A DNA stretch of 64,000 bases from Verrucomicrobiota bacterium (lineage in GTDB: Bacteria > Verrucomicrobiota > Verrucomicrobiia > Limisphaerales > JAEYXS01): NCBI GenBank assembly GCA_023431185.1, contig JAEYXS010000117.1:1-64000 (forward strand), in the 5' to 3' direction. The notes under the pieces are model-generated. The model was not told where the DNA came from and searched no databases. It saw nothing but the letters and a program-made list of their open reading frames with translations. Below are positions 49,352 to 56,934 of this stretch, piece by piece; within the stretch, counting starts at the first letter, position 1; each line of letters opens with the position of its first letter. Both the position numbers and the translations under genes were made by a program.

Positions 49352-50413
49352 TCACTTCGTCCTTACACACCGGAACCCCGTATGCGATGTCGCACTGTCC
49401 GGCGTATTCTTCATCCGCGCGCTTGGGCGATACCCCGTGCAATACGAATCACTGCACAGATACGAACCACCCCGCTGAACCCGTTTGGCCACACCCGGCT
49501 CATTCGGGTCGTGGCTCTCCTGCTGACTCGGCCCCTGTGGATTCCGTTCCGGCATGAGGGAGTAAGTATTCGGCGCATACCAGTCCGCGCACCACTCCCA
49601 CACATTCCCTGCCATATCCAGCAGCCCGAAACCGTTCGGCGGAAAAGTCCCCACCGGTGCCGTCGTACGGAAACCGTCATCCATGGAATTCCCGTTCGGG
49701 AACTTTCCCTGCCAGATGTTCGCCACCCACTTGCCGCCCGGCGTTTGCTCCTCGCCCCAGCCATACATCTTGCGGTCCAGCCCGCCCCGTGAGGCGAACT
49801 CCCACTCCGCCTCCGTAGGCAGGCGCTTGCCCGCCCACTTCGCATACGCCTCCGCATCGAAATAACTCACATGCACCACCGGATGCTTCTCCCGCCCTTG
49901 GATGTTTGAGCCCGGCCCCTCCGGATGCTTCCAGCTCGCGCCCGGTACATACGTCCACCACACATAATGATTATCCAGCGGCACATCACCCGGTGGCGGC
50001 CGGAACACTATCGAACCCGCCACCAACATATCTGGATCAGCTCCGGGAAAATCCTTCGGGTCCGGCTTCCGCTCGGCAATGGTGATATACCCCGTCGCCT
50101 TCACGAACTTCTCGAACTCCTCATTCGTCACCTCCGTCTTGTCCATCCAGAAGCCATCCACACTGATCTGCCGCACCGGCTTCTCATCCGTCTGCCCTGC
50201 CTCCGAGCCCATATGAAACTTCCCGCCCGGAATCCACACCATCCCGTTCGTCCACGACATATCGGACGGCTTGGCCTCAGCTTTGGGCGCAGTGCTGGCC
50301 GTTTCCGGCTTCTTCGCCGCATCACCGCAACCTGTCAGCAGACACAAGCCCGTCAGCGCCAGTCCCGCGCACGCATAACCAGCCACCCACCGATGAATAC
50401 TTGTCTTAGTCAT
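49352..50413 (-). CDS. Formylglycine-generating-enzyme-family lipoprotein
   Basis: This 353-residue protein has a lipoprotein signal ending LCLLTGC and a formylglycine-generating (SUMF1/FGE) domain. Visible landmarks: MVWIPGGKFHMGSE, DKTEVTNEEFEKFV, HPVVHVSYFDAEAYAKWAGK, RLPTEAEWEFASRGG, GLLDMAGNVWEWCADWY, and the end RGGSYLCSDSYCTGYR. The two cysteines Cys320 and Cys325 have the five-residue spacing of the catalytic pair of true sulfatase-activating enzymes, so it may be active, not just a lectin-like relative. The lipid anchor places it outside the cytoplasm. No sulfatase gene is in this window. It is a single gene read toward the metallo-hydrolase gene. Confidence 0.9.
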   Translation of the reverse strand: MTKTSIHRWVAGYACAGLALTGLCLLTGCGDAAKKPETASTAPKAEAKPSDMSWTNGMVWIPGGKFHMGSEAGQTDEKPVRQISVDGFWMDKTEVTNEEFEKFVKATGYITIAERKPDPKDFPGADPDMLVAGSIVFRPPPGDVPLDNHYVWWTYVPGASWKHPEGPGSNIQGREKHPVVHVSYFDAEAYAKWAGKRLPTEAEWEFASRGGLDRKMYGWGEEQTPGGKWVANIWQGKFPNGNSMDDGFRTTAPVGTFPPNGFGLLDMAGNVWEWCADWYAPNTYSLMPERNPQGPSQQESHDPNEPGVAKRVQRGGSYLCSDSYCTGYRPSARMKNTPDSATSHTGFRCVRTK

Positions 50414-50483
50414 GATAAATTTTGTGGACCCACCCAGCTAAAACCAAATCCCGCCCCATTCAAGCCGCAATTCTACCAATGTG

Positions 50484-50504
50484 CTGCCGGATTCCAGTCG
50501 GCAG
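50484..50504. repeat. REP-like palindrome
   Basis: CTGCCG and CGGCAG flank nine bases, upstream of the zinc-ribbon gene. The same CTGCCGGAT half appears in the hairpin after thrS (54145-54178). Confidence 0.45.
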
Positions 50505-50576
50505 TAAGGGGTGCTACTCTCGCTCAAGATCATCCAAATCCCACAATTCTTCCCCCCTCTGCGCCAGCCTCCCCCT

Positions 50577-50612
50577 TTGGACGTTGGCGTTCGATGTTGG
50601 ATGTTCGATGTT
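50577..50612. repeat. GATGTTGGA-type repeat, copy 3
   Basis: Reads TTGGACGTTGGCGTT, then CGATGTTGGATGTT, then CGATGTTTTC. It lies 40 bases before the zinc-ribbon gene. Confidence 0.6.
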
Positions 50613-50651
50613 TTCATTTTCCCATTACCCTATATCCTTTCCCTCGCTGCT

Positions 50652-51170
50652 ATGAACTGCCCCGTCTGCACCCATCGCCTGAAACCCGTCACCGTATCCG
50701 ATCTCACCGTGGACGCCTGTTCCGGCGGCTGCGGCGGCCTCTGGTTCGACGCCTTCGAGCTCAAGAAACTCGAGACTCCCCAAGTCGCCGAGGGATTCGC
50801 CCTCTTGGACATCCCCATCAACCCGCTCGTTCACATCGACCACCGCCGCAAACGCCCTTGCCCCCGGTGCGATGACACCTTTCTTCGTCGCCACCTCTAT
50901 AGCCGCAGCCATCAGGTCGAGGTCGATTCCTGCCCCAACTGCAACGGCTACTGGCTCGACGTCGGCGAACTCAACCAACTCCGCACCCAATCCGTCACCA
51001 CCAAAGCCAAGCCATCACCCGCTTCCCCCTCCAGACGCCCCAGCCCCGTGCAAAGTTACTACTCAGACATCGCCAAGCCCGAGATTCAGGAACTCAAATC
51101 CCACGGCGGCGAAGACGCCCAACAAGCCCGCTGGATCGACCGCCTCCTGAAGTTCGTCCTCCCCAAGTAA
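50652..51170 (+). CDS. Zinc-ribbon protein (zf-TFIIB type) with two Cys4 sites
   Basis: The ATG at 50652 starts the first zinc ribbon directly (MNCPVCTHRLKPV), which decides the start over the longer open frame. The 172-residue product has two ribbons. In the first, CPVC is followed by DACSGGCGGLWFD; in the second, CPRCDDTFLRR is followed by DSCPNCNGYWLDVGEL. The pattern CPxC...C...C-GxW(F/L)D-x-GEL is the zf-TFIIB family. A Pro/Ser-rich linker and a short basic helical tail follow. The function of such proteins is unknown; nucleic-acid or protein binding is likely. The flanking spacers carry repeats on both sides. Confidence 0.82.
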   Translation: MNCPVCTHRLKPVTVSDLTVDACSGGCGGLWFDAFELKKLETPQVAEGFALLDIPINPLVHIDHRRKRPCPRCDDTFLRRHLYSRSHQVEVDSCPNCNGYWLDVGELNQLRTQSVTTKAKPSPASPSRRPSPVQSYYSDIAKPEIQELKSHGGEDAQQARWIDRLLKFVLPK

Positions 51171-51176
51171 TGGAGC

Positions 51177-51193
51177 GCCGACGTCTCGTCGGC
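51177..51193. repeat. REP-like palindrome
   Basis: GCCGAC and GTCGGC flank five bases, seven bases after the zinc-ribbon stop. The rest of the 372-base gap 51171-51542 holds a terminator-like hairpin near its end and the left repeat of the GxxExxY unit; I see nothing else in it. Confidence 0.45.
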
Positions 51194-51473
51194 AGCAATG
51201 TCCCTGAGCAAAGCCAGCCTGATTTCGCTGAAAACCGTCCATCCGAAATTCCTTCATGCCTTGGAGCACGGATAGTCCCCCACCTGCATCAACTCCCGTC
51301 AACCAATCGGCCTAGGAAAAGCAATCAGGCGCTCCCATGAAACCTTGCCTCCATTAAGCTCCGAACTTTGAACTTGGCCCCCATCCCGGATTCCCCTACT
51401 TTCCGCCCAACATGATCTGTGGCCTGACCACGACAACGACGATTTAGGCGTTTGGGAATAACACCCGAACGCC

Positions 51474-51510
51474 AACGCCTCAACCTGCCCGGTTCGAGGC
51501 GTTTTTATTT
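51474..51510 (+). terminator. Terminator-like hairpin before the GxxExxY unit
   Basis: AACGCCTC (51474-51481) and GAGGCGTT (51496-51503) form an 8-bp stem followed by TTTATTT. It is 300 bases after the nearest upstream gene, so which transcript it ends is unclear. Confidence 0.55.
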
Positions 51511-51524
51511 ATAGAAGTGAGTTC

Positions 51525-51558
51525 AACCGCAGATAGACGCAGATGAGCGCAGATAGAC
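51525..51558 (+). repeat. Left inverted repeat of the GxxExxY unit
   Basis: The repeat begins AACCGCAGAT and continues with two more GCAGAT units at a ten-base period (51525-51558). It matches the reverse complement of 52038-52070, overlaps the start codon at 51543, and encodes the first residues of the protein. Confidence 0.75.
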
Positions 51559-51965
51559 AACCAGATTTCGATGATGGCCGTGGTGATGCCTACCCCTTCA
51601 GGCAGGAAACCCACGAAATCATCGGCTGCGCCTTTGAAGTCCTCAACGGCATCGGCCACGGCATCCACGAAAAACCATATGAGAACGCGCTGGTTGTCGA
51701 ATTCGGTTTGCGCGGCATCCCGTTTGAGCAGCAGCGGAAATTCCCCATCCTTTATAAAAGTGTTAATGTCGGCACGTTCATCCCGGATTTGATCGCTTAC
51801 GGCAAAATCCTCATTGATGCCAAAGTCATCGACCGCATCACCGATCACGAGCGTGGCCAGGTCCTGAACTACCTGCATATCTCCAAACTGCAACTGGGTT
51901 TGATTCTCAACTTCAAACACCGTCGCCTCGAATGGGAACGCGTCATCCTTTCCAAACACACCTGA
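51543..51965 (+). CDS. GxxExxY-family protein, PD-(D/E)XK nuclease-like
   Basis: This 140-residue protein belongs to the GxxExxY family: the name motif is Gly40, Glu43, Tyr46 in GIHEKPYENAL. A nuclease-like core follows: Asp82 in FIPDLIAYG, then Asp92 and Lys94 in LIDAKVI, matching the D-(x)n-(D/E)xK layout of PD-(D/E)XK folds. The end LGLILNFKHRRLEW is also typical. Biochemical activity of the family is not established to my knowledge. The gene is bracketed by inverted repeats (51525-51558 and 52038-52070), and its start codon lies inside the left one, so it looks like a mobile or formerly mobile unit. The next gene, thrS, starts 12 bases after the right repeat. Confidence 0.85.
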   Translation: MSADRQPDFDDGRGDAYPFRQETHEIIGCAFEVLNGIGHGIHEKPYENALVVEFGLRGIPFEQQRKFPILYKSVNVGTFIPDLIAYGKILIDAKVIDRITDHERGQVLNYLHISKLQLGLILNFKHRRLEWERVILSKHT

Positions 51966-52037
51966 ACCAGTATACTCTGAACTTACCGATTTTTATGTGG
52001 ACGAGAAACAGACAAGCGGCAGCCAAAAGGAGATCCC

Positions 52038-52070
52038 TTTATCTGCGTTTATCTGCGCCCATCTGCGGTT
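52038..52070 (-). repeat. Right inverted repeat of the GxxExxY unit
   Basis: Read on the minus strand it starts AACCGCAGAT and has three GCAGAT units at a ten-base period, like the left copy. It ends 11 bases before the thrS start codon. Confidence 0.75.
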
Positions 52071-52081
52071 AAAAATTTTAT

Positions 52082-54133
52082 ATGCAAGACGAACGTAAGA
52101 CTCTCGACGAACGCAACAAGATGTCCGATCTGGAGCGCCTCCGGCACTCCTGCGCCCATGTGCTCGCCACCGCCATTCTGCGCCTGTGGCCGGACGCCCA
52201 GTTCGCCTACGGCCCCCCCGTCGAGAACGGCTTCTACTACGATGTCCTCCTCGATCACCGCATCACCCCGGAAGATTTCCCCGCCATCGAAGCGGAGATG
52301 AAGAAGGAGACGAAAGCGAACAACGTCTTCCAGAAGATCGTCGTCACCCGCGAGCAAGCCATCAAGGACGCCCAGAGCGGCCGTCTCGGCGCACTCTCCG
52401 AACGCGGCACCGTCAGCACCTTCAAGCTGGACCTGCTGAACAGCATCCCGGAAGGCGAAGCGATCTCCTATTACCAGAACGGTGATTTCATCGACCTCTG
52501 CGCCGGACCGCACGTCATGCGCACGGGCAACATCGGCGCGTTCAAGCTCACGAACGTGGCCAGCGCTTACTACAAAGGCGATGAAAAGAACCCACAGCTC
52601 CAGCGCATCTACGGCACCGCCTTCAAGAACAAGACGGAGATGGAAGCCTACTTCAACATGATTGAAGAGGCGAAGAAGCGCGACCACCGCAAGATCGGCC
52701 AGGAAATGGGCCTCTTCGCCATGGACGCGGATTTCACTGGCCCCGGCCTGCCTCTCTGGTTGCCGAAAGGCACCGCCATCGTAGAAGAGCTGGAAAAGCT
52801 CGCGAAAGAAACTGAGTTTGCCGCCGGCTACGTGCGCGTGAAGACGCCGCACCTTGCCCGTGAGAAGATGTACAAGACCTCCGGGCACTTGCCGTATTAT
52901 GCGGATTCAATGTTTCCAGCGATGGAATTCTTTGAGGGTGCCGCTGAGCGTGATGGACATGCCAAGCTTGAAGGTGAAATCTCTGATATCCAAAGGCAGA
53001 TTGAATCCTTGAATCCCGGCAAACACATCCACCGGCCGATTGGCGGGGAAAATCCTGACTCAATGGTGGAGGCGAAGCAAAAAGAGCTTACCGAGCAATT
53101 AACTCAGCTAGAGAACAGCCGCGCACAGTTCGGTTCGCGCTACTACCTCAAAGCGATGAACTGCCCGCATCACCATCGCGTGTTTGCGGCAGAGCCCAAG
53201 AGCTATCGTGACCTGCCCCTCCGCCTCGCGGAATACGGCACTTGCTACCGCTTCGAGCAGTCCGGCGAATTGTTCGGCCTCATGCGCGTGCGTTCCATGA
53301 ACATGAACGACGCGCACATCTATTGTACCGAGGAACAGTTCGCCGACGAGTTCCGCGCCGTGAACGAGATGTATCTGAAATATTTCAAGATCTTCGGACT
53401 GGAGAAGTATCAGATGCGCTTCAGCACGCACGATCCCAAGCGCCTCGGCGAGAAGTTCGTCAATGAGCCCGAGCTGTGGAAGAAGACCGAGGACATGGTG
53501 CGCAAGGTGCTCGTCGAGTCCGGCATCAACTTTGTGGAAGTTGCGAATGAAGCTGCGTTCTATGGGCCCAAGATCGACGTGCAGGTCTGGAGCGCCATCG
53601 GTCGCGAATTCACCATCGCCACGAACCAGGTGGATTTCGCCGTGCCCGCCAAATTCGGCCTCACCTACAAGGACCGCGACAACACGAACAAGACGCCGCT
53701 GTGCATCCATCGCGCCCCGCTGGGCACGCATGAGCGCTTCATCGGCTTCCTCATCGAACATTACGCGGGCAACTTCCCGCTCTGGATGGCCCCCGATCAA
53801 GTCCGCGTCATCACCATTGGCGACGACGAGCGCCTCGTCGGCCACGCCAAAGCCATCGTGAACGAACTCCGCGGCAAGATGGTCCGTGTGGATGGCGACT
53901 TCGGCGCTGAGCCCATCAAGGCCAAGATCCAGAACGCCGAACAATCCCGCGTGCACACCATGCTCGTCCTCGGCACCCGCGAGTTGGAAAACGACAGCGT
54001 CGCCGTCCGCCTCCACGGCAAAGGCAACATCGGCACCAAGCCGACCAGCGAAGCCATCGCGGACATCTTGACCTCCATCACCGAACGCCGCGCCAATCCG
54101 GTGCACACTGCAGCTCCTGCCGCCAAAGCATAA
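52082..54133 (+). CDS. thrS: Threonyl-tRNA synthetase lacking the TGS domain and carrying a catalytic-domain insertion
   Basis: ThrRS charges tRNA-Thr. The 683-residue product begins almost directly with the editing domain (RHSCAHVLATA with His22/His26; Cys140 and His144 in LCAGPH), so the usual N-terminal TGS domain is missing. The class II core has motif 1 (SGHLPYYADSMFP), MNCPHHH with zinc ligand Cys361, motif 2 with NDAHIYC (His412), and motif 3 around HRAPLGTHERFIGFL. Between motif 1 and MNCP lies an insertion of about 65 residues (285-350), Glu/Gln-rich and probably coiled. The DNA for it (52934-53131) looks less GC-rich, with different codon choices from its flanks. The anticodon domain is complete (QVRVITIGDDERLVGHA to the end). 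All catalytic residues seem intact. Confidence 0.95.
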   Translation: MQDERKTLDERNKMSDLERLRHSCAHVLATAILRLWPDAQFAYGPPVENGFYYDVLLDHRITPEDFPAIEAEMKKETKANNVFQKIVVTREQAIKDAQSGRLGALSERGTVSTFKLDLLNSIPEGEAISYYQNGDFIDLCAGPHVMRTGNIGAFKLTNVASAYYKGDEKNPQLQRIYGTAFKNKTEMEAYFNMIEEAKKRDHRKIGQEMGLFAMDADFTGPGLPLWLPKGTAIVEELEKLAKETEFAAGYVRVKTPHLAREKMYKTSGHLPYYADSMFPAMEFFEGAAERDGHAKLEGEISDIQRQIESLNPGKHIHRPIGGENPDSMVEAKQKELTEQLTQLENSRAQFGSRYYLKAMNCPHHHRVFAAEPKSYRDLPLRLAEYGTCYRFEQSGELFGLMRVRSMNMNDAHIYCTEEQFADEFRAVNEMYLKYFKIFGLEKYQMRFSTHDPKRLGEKFVNEPELWKKTEDMVRKVLVESGINFVEVANEAAFYGPKIDVQVWSAIGREFTIATNQVDFAVPAKFGLTYKDRDNTNKTPLCIHRAPLGTHERFIGFLIEHYAGNFPLWMAPDQVRVITIGDDERLVGHAKAIVNELRGKMVRVDGDFGAEPIKAKIQNAEQSRVHTMLVLGTRELENDSVAVRLHGKGNIGTKPTSEAIADILTSITERRANPVHTAAPAAKA

Positions 54134-54144
54134 AATTACACAAC

Positions 54145-54178
54145 CCTGCCGGATGCGGCCAAAAGCCCATCCGGCAGG
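54145..54178 (+). terminator. Hairpin after thrS (terminator or REP-like)
   Basis: CCTGCCGGATG and CATCCGGCAGG form a perfect 11-bp stem around a 12-base loop, 12 bases after the thrS stop. The arm resembles the palindrome at 50484, so it may be a repeat used as a terminator. Confidence 0.55.
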
Positions 54179-54268
54179 AGCGCGGCTTTTACGCCGCTTC
54201 AACGTTCAAATGCTCACGGTTCAGAAACCAACCAAGGACGTTTGAGCAAAACTAAACTCATTTGCATC

Positions 54269-55342
54269 ATGCCCAAATCACAAACCGCGCCGGCACCACC
54301 TGTAAGCCCGGAAACCCTGACTGCCCTGCTCGCCGCAGTAAGTGAATATTATGCACTTGCACCTTGGGAGTTTGCTGCGGACAGCGACCCTGTCGGCCTG
54401 ATTGATCCAGTCACCGGGGAAATCCGCATCGGTCATGTCTTGGGCAATGCAGACGAAGTGTACGCGGCGGTGTTTTATCGGCGCGGCGGTGTGAGTTGGA
54501 TATTGGGCATGTTGAGCGATAACCCCAACCCCGAAGACATCAATACCATCGAAGGCATGGATTGTCTGAAGGTTGAGTTCGTTGCCAAACGTGAACTCGC
54601 CAAGGAAGATCTGGCCAAACTCAAAACCGCCGGCTTCAAACCTGCGGGCAAAGGCCTCGTCTGGCCGCTCTTTGCCTCATCCGAACCGGGCTGGCTTCCT
54701 TGGCATATCAATCAGGCCGAGGCTGAACAGCTCTTGGCCGATCTCCCACGCCTGACGGCTTTCTGCCGATTATTCGAACAGCATCTCGACCTTTTTGATC
54801 ATCGCGCCGCCACGGAGATCCCCTTCCTTCCGGCCAATTTGCCAGACCGTCCTCTGACTCTGAAAGACCTCGACTGGCGTCCGCTATTACCTCCACCTGT
54901 GCCTGATTTGGAGCCGTTCAAGGCTTCACCTGCGCAGCTTGCAGAACTCCGTTCTCTCAAACGGATGCCAGATCTCGCCTGCGAGTTCGATTGCACCTTG
55001 CTGCCTGGCGGCACATTCCTCGAAAACGGGCGGCTTTGCTTTGGCCGTTTCGGCCTGCTGGTTGAGAAAAAACGCGGCTTGGTGATTGGCATGGAAATGA
55101 CCAGTGGCGCGCTCTCTCCCAGTGAAGCCGCCGGACAGACATTGGTAAAATCGCTCCTTATGGCCAAAGCTCGGCCCTCAAAGATTTTTATCGGCGGATC
55201 GCGTTTACTGCCCGCCTTGCAACCGCTCTGCGACACTTTGGAAATCGAACTTTGGCCGGTGTCCTCACTACCACTGCTGGACGAAGCATTAGACTCATTA
55301 AGCATGCAGATGATGATGGGCCCTCCTCCCGGCTTTAGATGA
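54269..55342 (+). CDS. Conserved-looking cytoplasmic protein of unknown function
   Basis: This protein of 357 residues starts at the ATG at 54269 (a TTG start at 54242 is possible). There is no signal peptide or membrane segment. The N-terminal half has EYYALAPWEFAADSDPVGL, VYAAVFYRRGGVSWILGMLS and LVWPLFASSEPGWLPW; the C-terminal half has RFGLLVEKKRGLVIGMEM and KIFIGGSRLLPALQPLCDTL. The layout recalls a set of recently numbered unknown-function domains (DUF6930/DUF7309 type) found in environmental bacteria, but I am not certain. No catalytic motif stands out. It lies between thrS and a cupin gene on the same strand. Confidence 0.75.
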   Translation: MPKSQTAPAPPVSPETLTALLAAVSEYYALAPWEFAADSDPVGLIDPVTGEIRIGHVLGNADEVYAAVFYRRGGVSWILGMLSDNPNPEDINTIEGMDCLKVEFVAKRELAKEDLAKLKTAGFKPAGKGLVWPLFASSEPGWLPWHINQAEAEQLLADLPRLTAFCRLFEQHLDLFDHRAATEIPFLPANLPDRPLTLKDLDWRPLLPPPVPDLEPFKASPAQLAELRSLKRMPDLACEFDCTLLPGGTFLENGRLCFGRFGLLVEKKRGLVIGMEMTSGALSPSEAAGQTLVKSLLMAKARPSKIFIGGSRLLPALQPLCDTLEIELWPVSSLPLLDEALDSLSMQMMMGPPPGFR

Positions 55343-55373
55343 ACTGTACCTTGCCCAACTGCTTGCCAGTGTT

Positions 55374-55859
55374 ATGAACACTCCCGCCCATCTCTTCCAC
55401 CAATCCGCCGGCCAAGGCAAAACCTTCTCCGCCGTGGGCGACAAATACGTGATGCTGGCCACGGGCGAGCAAACCGGCGGTGCCTACTGCTTGGCCGAAG
55501 CCACCGTCCCTCCCGGCGGCGGACCTCCCCCGCACTATCACACGCGCGAAGAAGAATCCTTCTACGTGCTCGCCGGTGAGATCACCTTCACCGTGGAAGA
55601 CAAAACCATCATCGGCACACCCGGCACCTTCGTGCAGATCCCGCGCAACACTTCGCACGCCTTCAAGAACAACAGCACCGCTCCCGCCCGCATGCTCATC
55701 CAATGCGTGCCTGCCGGGTTCGACAAGTTCATGGCCGAGTTCGCCACCGAACTCCCCTCGCCCTACGCAGAGCCATTGCCTCCTTCGCCCTCAGAGATAC
55801 AAAAACTCCTCGCCGTCGCCCCCCAATACGGCATCGTCATATTGCCCCCGAAGCATTGA
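55374..55859 (+). CDS. Cupin-domain protein
   Basis: This 161-residue protein has a single cupin barrel. The metal-binding motif 1 is HYHTREEESFYVLAGEITF, with two His and a Glu as ligands; motif 2 is PRNTSHAFKN, with the fourth His. The barrel ends near residue 115, and the rest is a Pro-rich tail (LPSPYAEPLPPSPSE). Small single-domain cupins include dioxygenases, isomerases and sugar or auxin-like binding proteins; the substrate cannot be told. Both metal sites are intact. It starts 31 bases after the preceding unknown gene and may be co-transcribed with it. Confidence 0.85.
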   Translation: MNTPAHLFHQSAGQGKTFSAVGDKYVMLATGEQTGGAYCLAEATVPPGGGPPPHYHTREEESFYVLAGEITFTVEDKTIIGTPGTFVQIPRNTSHAFKNNSTAPARMLIQCVPAGFDKFMAEFATELPSPYAEPLPPSPSEIQKLLAVAPQYGIVILPPKH

Positions 55860-55911
55860 CCATCTCCAGCCCGACAGCGGCCAAACTAACAAGAGCGCTG
55901 GAGATGTTACC

Positions 55912-55932
55912 CCTTCTCCCCAAGGGAGAAGG
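55912..55932. repeat. Palindromic repeat-like sequence
   Basis: CCTTCTCCC, CAA, GGGAGAAGG; a further CCGGGATGAGGGG follows. It is typical in form of dispersed bacterial palindromic repeats and lies in the spacer after the cupin gene. Confidence 0.4.
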
Positions 55933-55970
55933 CCGGGATGAGGGGAAAGGGAGTGTAAATAAGCAAAGAA

Positions 55971-56000
55971 AGCGTGAGCCACTTTTACGCAGCTCACGCT
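55971..56000 (-). terminator. Terminator of the minus-strand gene pair at 56009-56850
   Basis: AGCGTGAGC pairs with GCTCACGCT (9 bp) around a 12-base loop. On the minus strand it is followed by TTTCTTTGCTTATTT, and it starts eight bases after the stop of the 56009-56416 gene. Confidence 0.7.
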
Positions 56001-56008
56001 TGTGTCCA

Positions 56009-56416
56009 TCACTCATCCACCGGCAACCGGTCCACTGCCTCACGTATCCGCCGGATCTTCTCCACGGTTAGCTCGCTCACCGCATCCAGCTTGACCAATG
56101 ATTTTTCCGGCGTATCCGCCAGGCCCACACACATCGCGATCAACCAGTGATTGGCCAGATAAGTCCTGGCCTCCTCCGGTTTCACCTGCGTGAACAGCCC
56201 CGTGTAAAACCACGGCTTTGGATCCTCCATCGGATCAGCCTGCTGCACCATCAGGTACGCATTGCGACAGGAGATCGCCAAGCGCTGTGGATCATTCTCT
56301 TGCAGATGATCCATATACGCCTGCGCATTCTTGCCCAGACCATGATGCACGATCCAACGGCTGTTGCCGCGTCGCACCCACGCCACATGATCAATCCTAT
56401 CGATTGTAGTAGTCAT
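56009..56416 (-). CDS. Small protein of unknown function coupled to a Rnk/GreA-like gene
   Basis: This is a 135-residue cytoplasmic protein. I use the ATG at 56416 because AAAGGA lies five bases before it; the ATG at 56422 overlaps the upstream stop (ATGA). Segments include RIDHVAWVRRGNSRWIVHHG, DPKPWFYTGLFTQVKPEEAR and a helical C-terminus (LTVEKIRRIREAVDRLPVDE). No membrane segment, Cys pair or known motif is visible. Its coupling to the upstream gene and the shared terminator make the two an operon. I do not recognise the family. Confidence 0.7.
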   Translation of the reverse strand: MTTTIDRIDHVAWVRRGNSRWIVHHGLGKNAQAYMDHLQENDPQRLAISCRNAYLMVQQADPMEDPKPWFYTGLFTQVKPEEARTYLANHWLIAMCVGLADTPEKSLVKLDAVSELTVEKIRRIREAVDRLPVDE

Positions 56417-56418
56417 GA

Positions 56419-56850
56419 TCATCCTTTCGCCAGTTGATAGGTTTCCTGCCGTTTTGCTGCCACCGGCTGCGGTCGGGTGACCTGACGCACCTTCAGGAAC
56501 AGTGTTCCATCCGGCACCGGCCACTCGAATTCATCACCCGTGCGATAGCCCAGTATGGCTGTCCCCAAGGGTGCGAGCACCGAGACATAGCCCCGTGTGA
56601 TATCCGTCCGCTCGGGAAAGACCAGCGTGTAGGTCATCAATTCCCCGCTCCGGATATCCTCCAGTTCCACTGTGGAATCCATCGCCACAGCATCTTCCGG
56701 CAACTCTTCATCCGGCACCACCTGTGCACGTTCCAATTCATGCTCTAGCCGATGCAGATTCTCGGCGGAGACTCCGTTTCTACCTTGCTTGCGGGCTTGG
56801 ATCAGCAGCTTCAACCGCCGTGCATCCCGCTCCGATACGATCAATTTCAT
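56419..56850 (-). CDS. GreA/Rnk-family transcription factor-like protein
   Basis: This 143-residue protein matches the Rnk type of the GreA/GreB superfamily. A short N-terminal helical part (VSERDARRLKLLIQAR, then ENLHRLEHELERAQVV) replaces the long Gre coiled coil. The C-terminal Gre domain follows, with DSTVELEDIRSGELMTYTLV, DITRGYVSVLAPLGTAILGY and GDEFEWPVPDGTLFLKVRQV. Rnk proteins bind RNA polymerase near the secondary channel but lack the transcript-cleavage tip; that is family knowledge. It is the first gene of a two-gene operon with the 135-residue unknown protein, which hints at a joint role. Confidence 0.85.
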   Translation of the reverse strand: MKLIVSERDARRLKLLIQARKQGRNGVSAENLHRLEHELERAQVVPDEELPEDAVAMDSTVELEDIRSGELMTYTLVFPERTDITRGYVSVLAPLGTAILGYRTGDEFEWPVPDGTLFLKVRQVTRPQPVAAKRQETYQLAKG

Positions 56851-56934
56851 GATACAATTTTTCCATATGAGAGATTACGCAAAGCCCGGTGACATCCGGT
56901 CTTTGCAAAAGAAACCAAGTGATACGTTAGAGAA

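Noticed and set aside
48276..50612. GATGTTGGA repeats considered as a CRISPR array
   Set aside because: There are no regularly spaced unique spacers; copies are dispersed over more than 2 kb and differ from each other.
51440..51510. The hairpin region before the GxxExxY unit considered as an integron attC site or tRNA remnant
   Set aside because: The GGTTCGAGG stretch lacks the pairing partner of a tRNA arm, and no convincing attC end boxes were found. A terminator-like hairpin explains it better.
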